NCBI RefSeq assembly: GCF_005116465.1
Contig: NZ_SWBM01000001.1
Location: 1,054,001 to 1,118,000, forward strand
Direction of reading: 5' to 3'
From: Robertmurraya kyonggiensis
Lineage (GTDB): Bacteria; Bacillota; Bacilli; Bacillales; Cytobacillaceae
Length of the DNA: 64,000 nt
Shown: piece by piece, positions 53,426 through 62,689 of the stretch
Layout: the number at the start of each line of letters is the position of its first letter
Position numbering within the stretch: position 1 is the first letter of the stretch
Notes under the pieces: generated by a model
What the model saw: the letters and a program-made list of their open reading frames with translations, nothing else
The model's database searches: none
Told to the model about the DNA's origin: nothing
Position numbers and translations under genes: made by a program

Positions 53426-54252
53426 ACCGTTATATGAAACTTGTCAATTTCGAGTTTAATCGATTTATTAAACTATATTTTGTTCTAATTGCCTTTACGA
53501 TTGTTGTGCAGCTGAGTGGAGTGGTTGTTAAATCAAAATCTTATTTAAACGGGGCGAATGAAGCGATCAAAGAGTCTATGCTGACAAAAAGTGAATATGT
53601 AATCCAATATGGACCAATGTCCTTCATAGACATTTCAATGTCTCCATGGATTATGGGACCAATTGCATTGTGTGCGATTACGTTAGTCATTTATGTTTTC
53701 TTTATTTGGTATCGAGATTGGGTAGGTAAAAACACGTTTAGTTATCGTTTGTTTATGTTACCTACCGCACGACTGAATATTTACCTTGCAAAAGCAACAA
53801 CGATTCTACTATTCGTTTTAGGTCTAATCGCCTTACAATTAGTATTGCTCCCTATAGAGAATCAGATTTTTAAATGGATGGTTGAGGATGTGTACCGTAT
53901 AGACCTCTCCGTTCTGGAAATCGCCAATCAATATTATTTAAATCTATTGTTCCCGAAAAATATTCTCGAATTTATTCTCTTCTACGGAGCTGGAATGACA
54001 GCAGTTACGATGGTTTTTACAGCCATACTGTTCGAACGCTCTTATCGAATAAAAGGTATTTTCTATGGAATTGTTTACTGTGCCGTATCTATACTAATCT
54101 TTCTTGCACCATTGTTACTACAAGCTTCACTTCTAGAAAACTATTTTTATCCAATGGAGTTATTATTTCTTGAAATTGCTGCATGCGTCATTGTGTTAGC
54201 TGGAGCCATTTGGATAGGGAATTTGCTAATAAAGAATAAAGTTAGGGTGTAA
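53422..54252 (+). CDS. ABC transporter permease-like membrane protein
   Basis: 276 residues with six hydrophobic segments (ILIAFTIVVQL-like, WIMGPIALCAITLVIYVFF, ATTILLFVLGLIALQLVL and others). No conserved permease signature, as is common for YtrC/D-type. Overlaps the ATPase stop by 4 nt (ATGA). Confidence 0.8.
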   Translation: MNRYMKLVNFEFNRFIKLYFVLIAFTIVVQLSGVVVKSKSYLNGANEAIKESMLTKSEYVIQYGPMSFIDISMSPWIMGPIALCAITLVIYVFFIWYRDWVGKNTFSYRLFMLPTARLNIYLAKATTILLFVLGLIALQLVLLPIENQIFKWMVEDVYRIDLSVLEIANQYYLNLLFPKNILEFILFYGAGMTAVTMVFTAILFERSYRIKGIFYGIVYCAVSILIFLAPLLLQASLLENYFYPMELLFLEIAACVIVLAGAIWIGNLLIKNKVRV

Positions 54253-54265
54253 TGGAGGAATAGAG

Positions 54266-55450
54266 ATGAAACGATATTGGAAAATATTATTACTTTCAAT
54301 AATTACGCTAGTCGTGATTGGGAGCTTCTATATACAAGCAAGTCTTGCAGCGAAAAACACAGTTCAATTAAAACTTGAAAAAAGAAGCGGTAATGAGGAA
54401 GAGCTAAAAGGTTTGTCCATTCATGGGGACTATGGGTCAGGAAATCTAACACAGTCTTTTGTACATGAAGCAGATGGCGAAACGAGAATATTGAGTGGTC
54501 TTTCTTTAATTGAAGAGTTTACAACATCTTATACCGTTCCTGTTATAGATAAATTGATCGAAGAACATCGGAGTTTTATGCGCGGAAAGGATTTATCTCC
54601 AAACTACTTTTTCGAAAATGAAAGTCTTGTCGTCTATGCTGGTGTAAAAAGAGATTATAAATATAACTCTATCGATTTTTCGTTTGATATTGATGTTTTA
54701 GACAAAAAATCAAACGAAGTAAAAAGCATACCATTAGATTTATCTGATACGGAAACTTATGGTTGGTATGATGTTATTGATGTTGGGGTAGTTGATGGTC
54801 AACTCAAACTCATTACACGGTCTAGTCTAGTAATCGGTGGTGAGGAAGTAAATGTATACACATTCGATATTGAAAAAGAAAAACTCCTTGGCACCGAAAA
54901 GCTAATATCTACAATTACGAAGGATAATAGCTGGACGGAATTAAGTATAATCAGCAATTCTTCTTCTATTGAACAAGAAAAGTATATTTTGTTTACAACA
55001 GAAATCCTAAAGGATATCGAAAAAGACGGGAATTATGTACAAGAAGCAACTGGACACGAAGTACAAGTGTACAACATAGAAACGAATCAGTTGAAAAAGA
55101 TAGATGTTCGGGATGAACTATTTAATTCTATCTATTGGTCTACCATAGTGGATTCCAAATTATATATTTCTACACCTATGGAAAAAGGAATCGAAGTAAT
55201 TCAATATGATATCGAAACGGACAAATGGGGCGAAAAGAGTATTATCGACTTACCAAAGTATAAAAATGGCTATGAATCTATTTACACAACTTTAATGAAT
55301 GGGAAGATTTATGCCTCTTATTTAACAGATGATGGACATGAATTATATATCGGGGATTTAAGGACAGGTAAATCCTTATATGAAGGAAAAATAAAAGTGA
55401 GCAACAATCCGAATAAAACAGAAGCGCTCTACATCCATTATATAGAGTAA
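54266..55450 (+). CDS. Extracytoplasmic beta-propeller-like protein of the YtrA operon
   Basis: 394 residues. One N-terminal helix (ILLLSIITLVVIGSFYIQASLA) that may be a signal or anchor, then a long extracellular domain with repeated short beta motifs (VQVYNIETNQL, VIQYDIETDKW, LYIGDLRTGKS) suggesting a propeller. Last gene of the four-gene operon, 14 nt after the permease. Function unknown; could sense or bind the transported compound. Confidence 0.65.
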   Translation: MKRYWKILLLSIITLVVIGSFYIQASLAAKNTVQLKLEKRSGNEEELKGLSIHGDYGSGNLTQSFVHEADGETRILSGLSLIEEFTTSYTVPVIDKLIEEHRSFMRGKDLSPNYFFENESLVVYAGVKRDYKYNSIDFSFDIDVLDKKSNEVKSIPLDLSDTETYGWYDVIDVGVVDGQLKLITRSSLVIGGEEVNVYTFDIEKEKLLGTEKLISTITKDNSWTELSIISNSSSIEQEKYILFTTEILKDIEKDGNYVQEATGHEVQVYNIETNQLKKIDVRDELFNSIYWSTIVDSKLYISTPMEKGIEVIQYDIETDKWGEKSIIDLPKYKNGYESIYTTLMNGKIYASYLTDDGHELYIGDLRTGKSLYEGKIKVSNNPNKTEALYIHYIE

Positions 55451-55517
55451 GAAGAACAGGGAATAAGAGTCGTGTGTGCACCTTATTCCTATATCATGAT
55501 AGGTTTTGGTGGTTAAA

Positions 55518-56015
55518 ATGATAGATAATATACAGGAAACACAGTTTGATACCATTGTCCAAATGTACAGTCCAGAGCTCAAAAAGCTTGCGTGGAGTTT
55601 TACGATGGACCCATATCTTGCAGAAGATATTGTTCAAGAGGTGATGTTAAAATGCTACCTACACCAAGAACAATTAGAAGGACTTCGTTCCGTAAGAGCA
55701 TGGCTGTATACGATTACGAAGAATCAATGTAAGGATTATTTGAGAGGAAGCTATCATCAAAGAGTAACGCCAACTTGTGAATTCTTTTTAGCTAATCAAG
55801 TCACACCAGAATCAGAAATGCTGGGTAAACAAAGCTGTAATGAGGTTTATGAACAAATTGAAAGTCTCCCAGTTATCTATCAGGAAGTGCTATATTTGTC
55901 ATGTGTTAAAGATTTGAAAATGAAGGAAATTCAGCAACATTTAGATATCAATATTTCGACAGTGAAAACTAGACTCTTTCGGGCGAAGCATTTGCTGAAA
56001 GCTGCTATGAATTAA
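55518..56015 (+). CDS. ECF-like RNA polymerase sigma factor
   Basis: 165 residues. Region 2 (TMDPYLAEDIVQEVMLKCYLH) and region 4 (LPVIYQEVLYLSCVKDLKMKEIQQHLDINISTVKTRLFRAKHLL). ATG 55518 follows GGTGG at 5 nt; TTG/GTG starts upstream are worse. There is no anti-sigma gene next to it. Located after the YtrA operon, separated by about 67 nt; may be read from the same mRNA. Confidence 0.85.
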   Translation: MIDNIQETQFDTIVQMYSPELKKLAWSFTMDPYLAEDIVQEVMLKCYLHQEQLEGLRSVRAWLYTITKNQCKDYLRGSYHQRVTPTCEFFLANQVTPESEMLGKQSCNEVYEQIESLPVIYQEVLYLSCVKDLKMKEIQQHLDINISTVKTRLFRAKHLLKAAMN

Positions 56016-56020
56016 ACGAT

Positions 56021-56047
56021 GACCGCGACTATTTGTCGTGGTCTTTA
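56021..56047 (+). terminator. Terminator of the sigma factor gene
   Basis: GACCGCGAC / GTCGTGGTC stem with one G-U pair, followed by TTTATT. Confidence 0.65.
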
Positions 56048-56151
56048 TTAATATTTTGTCAGAAATTGTCCCACGAATAATTTTTAGAAAAAAAGGAATT
56101 TAGGGAAATATGTCAAAATATATAGGTAAAAATACTTAAATGAGGGATTGG

Positions 56152-57678
56152 ATGGACAAACAGATTGAGTTTATTGCTGCGAGGATTAAGGGACTGAACC
56201 ATGAAGTAATGCGAATCCTTGAACACGACAATGTTATCGACAACGGCTGTTGTAAGGAATTAGACATCTCAGAAGAAGCATTGGAACAATTATTCATTCA
56301 TATCGGTGACTTTCTCATTTATCAAGACGACATTCGTAAAAATGATCTCATTCGTTTTGTAGAAGGGTTTGGACCAAAATTAATTCATTCTAGAGTTCCT
56401 CTGGATCAATTGATTGATTTTGTTTATCTTACTCGTTTTTCCATTCTCAATCTATTTGAAGCAGAATTACAAAATGAACCCATTTCGGTTCGTTGCTATC
56501 ACCATGTGATGAAAATCATCGAAACGGTGTACCAGATCATTACGAGGAAATTATTAGAAATGTATAATGATGAAATGTCATTTATTAAAGACGCGTTAGC
56601 AGAGTCAAACGAGAATTTAAAAATGACACTCCGTGAGCTTGCAGACTTTGAAAGAGCATTAAACGAAGCGACCATTTTCGCCATTACTGACCATGAAGAC
56701 AGAATACTCTATGCAAATGAAAATTTGTGTGATTTATATAAATATGCGATTGATGAATTAATAGGGGAAAAACATGAAATGTTTTCCTCTCGTTTTCATC
56801 CTCCTTCATTCTTTCATAACGTATGGCAAACAATAGAAAGCGGAGAGGTGTGGAAAGGGGAAATTCTCAATCAGGCGAAAGACGGAACAAAGTATTGGCT
56901 TGATACAACGATCATTCCGTTTGTGGATGGGAATGGAAAAAGATATAAGCATATTTCTATTCAATACGACATCACGGAAAAGCGAAATACGGAAGAGACG
57001 TTACGAAAAATGGAGAAGCTTGGGATGATCGGGGAATTGGCTGCCGGAATTGCTCATGAGATAAGAAATCCGTTAACGACGATTCGTGGATTTGTCCAGT
57101 TGATGAATGAAAAGCAAATTGCTTCGCAGTATGGAGATACGATATTAGATGAAATCGATCGGATAAATTTTATTGTTAGTGAATTTATGATCCTCGCAAA
57201 ACCACATGAAATTCAATTTAGTGATTGTCATTTAACTAGTATTCTGAGAAGCGTGATAAAATTTTTGGAACCAGAAGCTTTACTTCGAAATGTGAACATA
57301 GAATATGAATTTCCGAGTGAGGAAGTCTATATTTCTGGTGAAAAAAATCAGCTAAAACAAGTCTTTCTAAACCTGATTAAGAATTCGATTGAGGCCATGC
57401 CATCGGGTGGTAAGATTACTGTAGTGGTAGAAAAAAGCGATACGATGATTTCCATTACGATCAAGGATGAAGGAGTTGGAATGGAAACGGAGCAGGTGCA
57501 AAAACTTGGAGAGCCATTTTTTACAACAAAGCAAAATGGCAATGGATTAGGTCTGATGGTCAGTTATAAGATCATTCAAAACCATAAGGGGACGATTCAG
57601 GTTAGTAGTGAATTGAACGAGGGAACAACATTTCATATTTCGTTTAAGAATCCTGTTAGGAATAAGGTGAAGGCATGA
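56152..57678 (+). CDS. PAS-domain sensor histidine kinase
   Basis: 508 residues, no clear membrane segment. N-terminal helical region (1-155), PAS/PAC domain (about 165-285; ITDHEDRILYANENLCDLYKY ... ISIQYDITEKR), HisKA with the phospho-His in GIAHEIRNPLTTIRGF, HATPase with N box LIKNSIEAM, G1 DEGVGM and G2 GNGLGL. Soluble sporulation-kinase-like architecture (KinA/KinE type). No response regulator nearby. ATG 56152 follows GAGGGA. Confidence 0.88.
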   Translation: MDKQIEFIAARIKGLNHEVMRILEHDNVIDNGCCKELDISEEALEQLFIHIGDFLIYQDDIRKNDLIRFVEGFGPKLIHSRVPLDQLIDFVYLTRFSILNLFEAELQNEPISVRCYHHVMKIIETVYQIITRKLLEMYNDEMSFIKDALAESNENLKMTLRELADFERALNEATIFAITDHEDRILYANENLCDLYKYAIDELIGEKHEMFSSRFHPPSFFHNVWQTIESGEVWKGEILNQAKDGTKYWLDTTIIPFVDGNGKRYKHISIQYDITEKRNTEETLRKMEKLGMIGELAAGIAHEIRNPLTTIRGFVQLMNEKQIASQYGDTILDEIDRINFIVSEFMILAKPHEIQFSDCHLTSILRSVIKFLEPEALLRNVNIEYEFPSEEVYISGEKNQLKQVFLNLIKNSIEAMPSGGKITVVVEKSDTMISITIKDEGVGMETEQVQKLGEPFFTTKQNGNGLGLMVSYKIIQNHKGTIQVSSELNEGTTFHISFKNPVRNKVKA

Positions 57679-57770
57679 TGTATAGCAGGTGATCATGGGA
57701 AAAAACATATAATTATGTATTTTGAGTCTTAACCCTATATAATGATGATCTAAACAGAGTGGGAGGTAGA

Positions 57771-58448
57771 ATGAAAATGGAATACATAAGAATTACGAAT
57801 ATAATCGATCCTTTGTTTGTACAGATGCATGAATTAATGAAGGATATTTTTCCGCCAGAGGAAGTATTAGAATTCGAATTGTGGGCGGAGCCGTTAGAAG
57901 ACCCGGGAATCCGTGTATTTGTAGCTGTCCATGAAGGAAAGGTTGTTGGTGCTACTGAATATCGTTATTACAAGGACTTCAATGTCGCTATGACAGATTT
58001 CACGATTATTGGACAAGCAGGTCTTGGAATTGGTCCATTTTTAGCGAATAAAAGAGCGGATGATTTGAAAGCTCTTGCTGAAGAACATGGGAAAGAGCTA
58101 TTTGGGATGTTTGCAGAAATTTATGACCCATATCGTGTTGAGCACTATGAGTTCGGAGGGGTAAAACCGATGGACCCTTATGTTCGTCGCGAAGTCTTGT
58201 CTCATTTGGGCTATCGTCGTTTAGATTTCCCATATGTGCATCCTTCTTGGAACAATGATGGGGAAGCGGTTGAAGGGTTGGATTTATCTTTCTTAACAAT
58301 CGATCCAGAAGTTAAGGAAATCGACGCTGAATTGATAGTGAAATTTTTAAAGAGATATTATACGGTATTATCTAACAAGCCTTTGAAATGGCTTGAAATG
58401 ATTGACAGTTTGGAAGCAAAAGAAACGGTTGAATTGAAGCCATTTTAA
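57771..58448 (+). CDS. GNAT-like acetyltransferase domain protein
   Basis: 225 residues. IRVFVAVHEGKVVGATEYRYYKDFNVAMTDFTIIG and GPFLANKRADDLKALAEEHG fit a GNAT-like fold; C-terminal half has HLGYRRLDFPYVHPSW. ATG 57771 is four nt from GGAGG. Acceptor unknown. Confidence 0.65.
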   Translation: MKMEYIRITNIIDPLFVQMHELMKDIFPPEEVLEFELWAEPLEDPGIRVFVAVHEGKVVGATEYRYYKDFNVAMTDFTIIGQAGLGIGPFLANKRADDLKALAEEHGKELFGMFAEIYDPYRVEHYEFGGVKPMDPYVRREVLSHLGYRRLDFPYVHPSWNNDGEAVEGLDLSFLTIDPEVKEIDAELIVKFLKRYYTVLSNKPLKWLEMIDSLEAKETVELKPF

Positions 58449-58454
58449 TAAGAG

Positions 58455-58484
58455 AAAGACCTTCCTGATATGGGAAGGTCTTTT
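58455..58484. terminator. Bidirectional terminator
   Basis: AAAGACCTTCC / GGAAGGTCTTT perfect 11-bp stem between converging genes. Confidence 0.85.
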
Positions 58485-58487
58485 CAT

Positions 58488-59195
58488 TTAGCATCTTACA
58501 TATTTACGTTTGAAACCAAGAATTCCTCGGTCGAGATCCTTTTGAATTCTTTCGAAAACGACTGAGACAGTCGGCTTTTTCTTACCTTTTTTAATCTCGA
58601 CTGAGCCAATCGCTTTCGCAGTTTCAATTGCCTTATCATGCAGTGGTACGTACGAGATTGCTACCGTATAAACGAAGTTATTCATTGCAGACTTAACATT
58701 GTCTGGTTGATCATGAATCGTATTTTTAACTTGGTCAAGCATCTTTGAAAGCTTGTCTGTATCAAACTCAGAGTCTTTTCGGTTACCAAGAAGCCAGCAG
58801 TAGCAACTCCAGCCACCTGACATTCGTAGTTCTTCACCAGATGCAATCCACTTATCCGCAACCTGTTGGGCAATATCAGCTTCTGCTAGGGTAACAGCTA
58901 CCACATAGTCAGACAGCATAAAAAAGTAAGCACCATCCATCCAACGATCAAAATCTTCTTCAGTCATTGCCTTTGGGTCGGCGATGACCCCAGCAAAATA
59001 CATCGCATCGTAGTTTCCAGTCGCGTACAGTTCCTCAGCTAATGCTTGATCTTTCTTAATGATCTTCCTCATTGGCTTCATAGCACCAGTAGCTACACCG
59101 AATAAAGGCTCCTCTGCGCCATTGCCTATGTACATTTTCTTCAATCTTTCCTTGCCAAGAGATTCTAGTTCTTGCATTACTGCAGCGAAATCCAT
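58488..59195 (-). CDS. DNA alkylation repair protein (AlkD-like HEAT repeat)
   Basis: 235 residues. HEAT-like helices with FGVATGAMKPMRKIIKKDQALAEELYATGNYDAMYFAGVIADP, characteristic of the AlkD-type family; SGGWSCYCWLLG replaces the usual W/D/R catalytic neighbourhood, so glycosylase activity is not certain. ATG 59195 lies behind AAAGGATG; ATG 59207 abuts it. Confidence 0.75.
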   Translation of the reverse strand: MDFAAVMQELESLGKERLKKMYIGNGAEEPLFGVATGAMKPMRKIIKKDQALAEELYATGNYDAMYFAGVIADPKAMTEEDFDRWMDGAYFFMLSDYVVAVTLAEADIAQQVADKWIASGEELRMSGGWSCYCWLLGNRKDSEFDTDKLSKMLDQVKNTIHDQPDNVKSAMNNFVYTVAISYVPLHDKAIETAKAIGSVEIKKGKKKPTVSVVFERIQKDLDRGILGFKRKYVRC

Positions 59196-59359
59196 TGAAT
59201 TGCACATCCTTTCAATCTAAATCTAGAACGTATATTCGTTATCGTATCATATTTTAAGTATGAAATAAACATATAGTAGAATTCAGGATTCTTTAATTTC
59301 AAATCCTAACATGAATTTCGTTATTTTAGAAAAAATAAGGATAAGGAGGGATGCCAACG

Positions 59360-59620
59360 ATGGCACGTAAAAGACGAAATCGCATTCTAGTTCCAGAAGC
59401 AAGAGCTGGACTTGACCAACTGAAAGCAAAAGTAGCTGGTACAAACAATCCTGACCAAGCCAAATTTGAAGCTGCCAAGGAAGTGGGAGTACCTTTAGAG
59501 GACGGTTATAACGGTAGATTGACATCAGTTGAAGCTGGAAAAGTAGGAGGCAGATTAGGAGGCAATATGGTGAAGGAACTTGTGAAAATGGCGCAGGAGA
59601 ATTTGAGTAAGAATAGGTAA
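59360..59620 (+). CDS. Alpha/beta-type small acid-soluble spore protein
   Basis: 86-residue SASP that coats spore DNA. GPR protease site region in FEAAKEVGVPL near residue 36 and the C-terminal VEAGKVGGRLGGNMVKELVKMAQ, a variant of the usual SVGGEITKRLV. GGAGGG precedes ATG 59360 by 9 nt. Shows the organism sporulates. Expected forespore sigma-G control; no clear site identified. Confidence 0.88.
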   Translation: MARKRRNRILVPEARAGLDQLKAKVAGTNNPDQAKFEAAKEVGVPLEDGYNGRLTSVEAGKVGGRLGGNMVKELVKMAQENLSKNR

Positions 59621-59730
59621 CTAGTTTGAGGCAGCATGAATTCGGCACTTCTAATGGTCCAAGCACATTTCGTGTAAAATTCAAGAACACCCCGTATACT
59701 ATTTAGGAATAACGAATAGGGGGTACATAC

Positions 59731-60363
59731 ATGCTACAGATCGAAATGTGGACGGATTTTGCTTGACCGTTTTGCTATATTGGCAAAAAGCGTCTGGATG
59801 ACGCTATTAAACAGATAAATGCTCCAGTCGAGGTAACGTATCGTTGCTTCCAATTGGACCCAACAATGGGAACAGATATAAAGGAAAATATGCATGAACT
59901 TTTAGCGAAAAAATATGGCATGAGTATTGAGCAAGCAGTAGCTAGTAATCAAAACATGACAAAATTGGCGAAGGAAGTCGGGCTCGATTACCATATGGAT
60001 ACGCTTATTTTAACGAATACCTTTGATGCCCATCGTCTCACAATGTTTGCGAAAACGAAAGGCTTAATGGCTGAAATGACTGAGCGTATTTTACACGCCT
60101 ATTTTACTGAGTCTAAGCATATTGGTGAACATGAGACGTTAATAGAGTTGGCAGTAGAGGTAGGTTTAAATCGTGAAGAAGTTGCATACATGCTGGCTAG
60201 CGATGCAATGACCGATGAAGTACGTGCGGATCAGCGATTAGCTCAACAATACGGAATTAGAGCAGTCCCATTTTTCCTACTAAATAAGAAATATGCTCTT
60301 ACTGGTGCACAACCAACTGATGTAATGATTCAAGCACTTGAAAAAGTGTTGGCAGAGCAATAA
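59731..60363 (+). CDS. FrnE/DsbA-like oxidoreductase with in-frame TGA at the first Cys of CxxC (selenoprotein candidate or nonsense mutant)
   Basis: ATG 59731, seven nt after GGGGG, opens a 210-codon frame that is intact apart from TGA at codon 12. The sequence reads WTDFA-TGA-PFCYIGKKRLDD; the family has W-S-D-F-x-C-P-F-C-Y-I-G, so the TGA replaces the first catalytic Cys and leaves Cys15. The rest (FDAHRLTMFAKTKG, YGIRAVPFFLLNKKYALTGAQP with the cis-Pro) is well conserved and full length. Downstream, AGCGTC-TGGAT-GACGCT (59789-59805) forms a stem with G in the loop's first two bases, about 29 nt from the TGA, as in bacterial SECIS elements. No sel genes are in the window. Without Sec, only an N-terminal stub or internal initiation (ATG 59854) would result. 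Confidence 0.7.
59789..59805 (+). promoter_or_regulatory. SECIS-like hairpin
   Basis: 6-bp stem AGCGTC / GACGCT, loop TGGAT, 22 nt after the in-frame TGA (loop G about 29 nt). Meets the loose geometry of bacterial SECIS elements; could be chance since it also encodes RLDDA. Confidence 0.35.
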
Positions 60364-60367
60364 TGTC

Positions 60368-60403
60368 AAAAGAACTATTTTCTTAGGAAGATAGTTCTTT
60401 TTT
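60368..60403 (+). terminator. Terminator of the FrnE-like gene
   Basis: AAAAGAACTAT / ATAGTTCTTTT perfect 11-bp stem followed by T's. Confidence 0.85.
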
Positions 60404-60487
60404 CTATGGGTATGAAACTCAATGAATAATCAAGTATTACATAAATTATTTTAAACAAGTATAATCGGATCTGGGAGTTGAGATAAA

Positions 60488-61648
60488 ATGAATAAAGAGA
60501 CAATCGTAAATATCCGAAAGCAATTTAAACTTAACAGCAAATACATGCAAATTCGTGACATCTTCAACGTTTATGTAAAAAAAGAAACTGGCGAAATTTA
60601 CACGCACGTTAGCCAACATTTTGATATGTTAGAAAAAGAGGCGCAGGAGTTATTTTTAGCCAATTTTAAAAAGGTACTAACTGGTCAGCTTGATACGAAA
60701 TTATTTGAGCTGAAATTCACTCCGGACGTCGAGAACAGCACGCAATCCATTCTTTATGATGGCCTACAATTTGAATTCTTAGATGACTGGAAAGAGTCGA
60801 TGCTACAAATCGTCGAGAAAATGTTTAAGGTTTCCGTTTATGAATTTGACACAGTTGTTACTTTCATTCGCGGAGAATACCAGAAACCAGCGAGAAAGCG
60901 TGATCCTGAATCAGAAGAAGGCGGAGATGATGAAGTTTATACAAGCCAGTTCGTTTTCTGTAGCCTAAATAAAACGGATCAACCAAAGAAATCGCTAACT
61001 TTTGATTATATTGAGAGAGAATTCAAACCTAATACCAATCTTGATCCAATCATCAATTTAACCGCACCGTTAGCAGGATTTATGTTCCCAGCTTTCAGCG
61101 AAAATGCTGCGGATGTGAATCATATTTTATACAGTGCTGCAAAATCGAATCAACCGGACTATCGTTTTATTGAGGATGTCTTAAATTGTGAAGAGATCAT
61201 TACAGCAGAGGAAGACAAGGCGACATTCGAAATTATTTTACAAAAAGTAATTGGTGACGAAGTGGACACGGAAATTATCTCGAATGTGTATGAAGAAATC
61301 GATAAAATCGTTCAGGTTCATGAAGAAAACCATGAACCTGAAGAGCCAAGACTCGATTACAAGGACGTCGAACGAATCCTGACGGTAAGCGGTGTTGAAA
61401 ATGTGGACACGGAAAAAGTAGAGTTCGCCTTCAAAGACATCATTGATGACGAAACTCGTGAATTCAAAGCTACAAACCTTGTTCCGAAAAAGATTAAAAT
61501 CAACACGCACGTGGCAGACCTTTCCATTAATCCGAAGGAAATGAAGAAGGTCAAGTACATCATGTTCAACGGGAAAAAGTGTCTATTACTTGAAATCGAT
61601 GAAGACGTGTTGTTGGAAGGCTTCAAGCTAGAAACAGTGGAATTATAA
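60488..61648 (+). CDS. DUF4317 family protein
   Basis: 386 residues, acidic, cytosolic. Family opening KETIVNIRKQFKLNSKYMQIRDIFNVYVKKETGEIY and LFLANFKKVLTGQLDTKLFELKF; end NPKEMKKVKYIMFNGKKCLLLEIDEDVLLEGF. Function unknown. GGGAG before ATG. Confidence 0.85.
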   Translation: MNKETIVNIRKQFKLNSKYMQIRDIFNVYVKKETGEIYTHVSQHFDMLEKEAQELFLANFKKVLTGQLDTKLFELKFTPDVENSTQSILYDGLQFEFLDDWKESMLQIVEKMFKVSVYEFDTVVTFIRGEYQKPARKRDPESEEGGDDEVYTSQFVFCSLNKTDQPKKSLTFDYIEREFKPNTNLDPIINLTAPLAGFMFPAFSENAADVNHILYSAAKSNQPDYRFIEDVLNCEEIITAEEDKATFEIILQKVIGDEVDTEIISNVYEEIDKIVQVHEENHEPEEPRLDYKDVERILTVSGVENVDTEKVEFAFKDIIDDETREFKATNLVPKKIKINTHVADLSINPKEMKKVKYIMFNGKKCLLLEIDEDVLLEGFKLETVEL

Positions 61649-61658
61649 TAGTTGACTT

Positions 61659-61689
61659 AGGCATATCAATTAAATTGGTATGCCTTTTT
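61659..61689 (+). terminator. Terminator of the DUF4317 gene
   Basis: 13-pair stem AGGCATATCAATT / AATTGGTATGCCT (one G-U pair), then TTTTT. Confidence 0.85.
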
Positions 61690-61777
61690 GCATTTGTTCC
61701 TGTCCATATAGAAGATATGTTTTCTAGCCATTGGACAAACTTGTGATACACTAAACTTATTAAAGGTGGTTTTAGTG

Positions 61778-62164
61778 ATGCAGCAATTACAATTCGAACC
61801 GTCTTGGGACAAAGCCTTATCAGCTCAAGATCGAATAGAAATCGAAAAAATATTTAATGATACAAAACATCTTAACAATTCTAAAATAGTGTTCTCTCCG
61901 CTACAGGAAGCATTTAATCATAATCATGATTTCCTTGTGACGGTTTTGGTGCACAATTTTACGAGCATGCCGTTCTCATTTCAGAACATTCGATTACGGT
62001 ACAGTATTGAGGGCGAGCAAGTCGCAGAACACATATTTCATTTAGCCAAATTGACAGTTCCAGTTCAAGTTAGTATGCCTTGGACGTTTATTTTTCCGAA
62101 GGAAAGTTACTTAACAAAGAATGCAATTGTAAATGGACGATTAGAAGTAGTGGAGAATGTCTAG
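61778..62164 (+). CDS. SLAP-domain protein
   Basis: 128 residues. FEPSWDKALSAQDRIEIEKIF and VLVHNFTSMPFSFQNIRLRYS, then VSMPWTFIFPKESY, match the SLAP domain of accessory SecA2-associated proteins. AAAGGTGG site before ATG 61778. Stand-alone copy without a SecA2 system in the window. Confidence 0.8.
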   Translation: MQQLQFEPSWDKALSAQDRIEIEKIFNDTKHLNNSKIVFSPLQEAFNHNHDFLVTVLVHNFTSMPFSFQNIRLRYSIEGEQVAEHIFHLAKLTVPVQVSMPWTFIFPKESYLTKNAIVNGRLEVVENV

Positions 62165-62292
62165 CCTAGTAAATATAGTATTTTTACTATCTAATTATAG
62201 TGCAAATGTAGTAAATATACCCTTAGAAAACCTACTTAATTGTGTAAAAAAATTTTTCCCATCTACCGAATCTTTTTTCAGGAGGTAATGAC

Positions 62293-62661
62293 ATGGAAAC
62301 ATTAGAAGACTATTTAGCAGGGATTGACACCCCATCACATCATGAGCGATTAGAAGAAATATTTAATTGGATATCAGAGAAATTCCCAAATTTGAAATCT
62401 GAAATCAAATGGAACACGCCGATGTTTACTGATCATGGTACATTTATTCTTGGGATTTCCACAGCGAAACAACATATCAGCGTTGCACCTGAAGAAGTTA
62501 CAATGATACGGTTTGCTGAGGATATTGCACAAGCTGGTTATAGTGCTACAAATGGTATGTTTCGAATTAAGTGGAAAGACCAGGTGAATTACGAACTGCT
62601 TGAGAAAATGATTGCATTTAATATTGAAGATAAAGCCGATTATACAAATTTTTGGCGATAA
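62293..62661 (+). CDS. DUF1801/YdhG-like protein
   Basis: 122 residues. EIKWNTPMFTDHGTFILGISTAKQHISVAPEEV is typical of YdhG/iron-chaperone-like DUF1801 proteins. GGAGG 6 nt before ATG. Same superfamily as the next gene, 28 nt downstream, so they are likely co-transcribed. Confidence 0.8.
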   Translation: METLEDYLAGIDTPSHHERLEEIFNWISEKFPNLKSEIKWNTPMFTDHGTFILGISTAKQHISVAPEEVTMIRFAEDIAQAGYSATNGMFRIKWKDQVNYELLEKMIAFNIEDKADYTNFWR

Positions 62662-62689
62662 ATGAAGAATGGAAGAGGAGTATTACTAA

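Noticed and set aside
62167-62195. AT-rich hairpin after the SLAP gene as terminator
   Set aside because: TAGTAAA/TTTACTA stem is A/T only and lacks a T tract.
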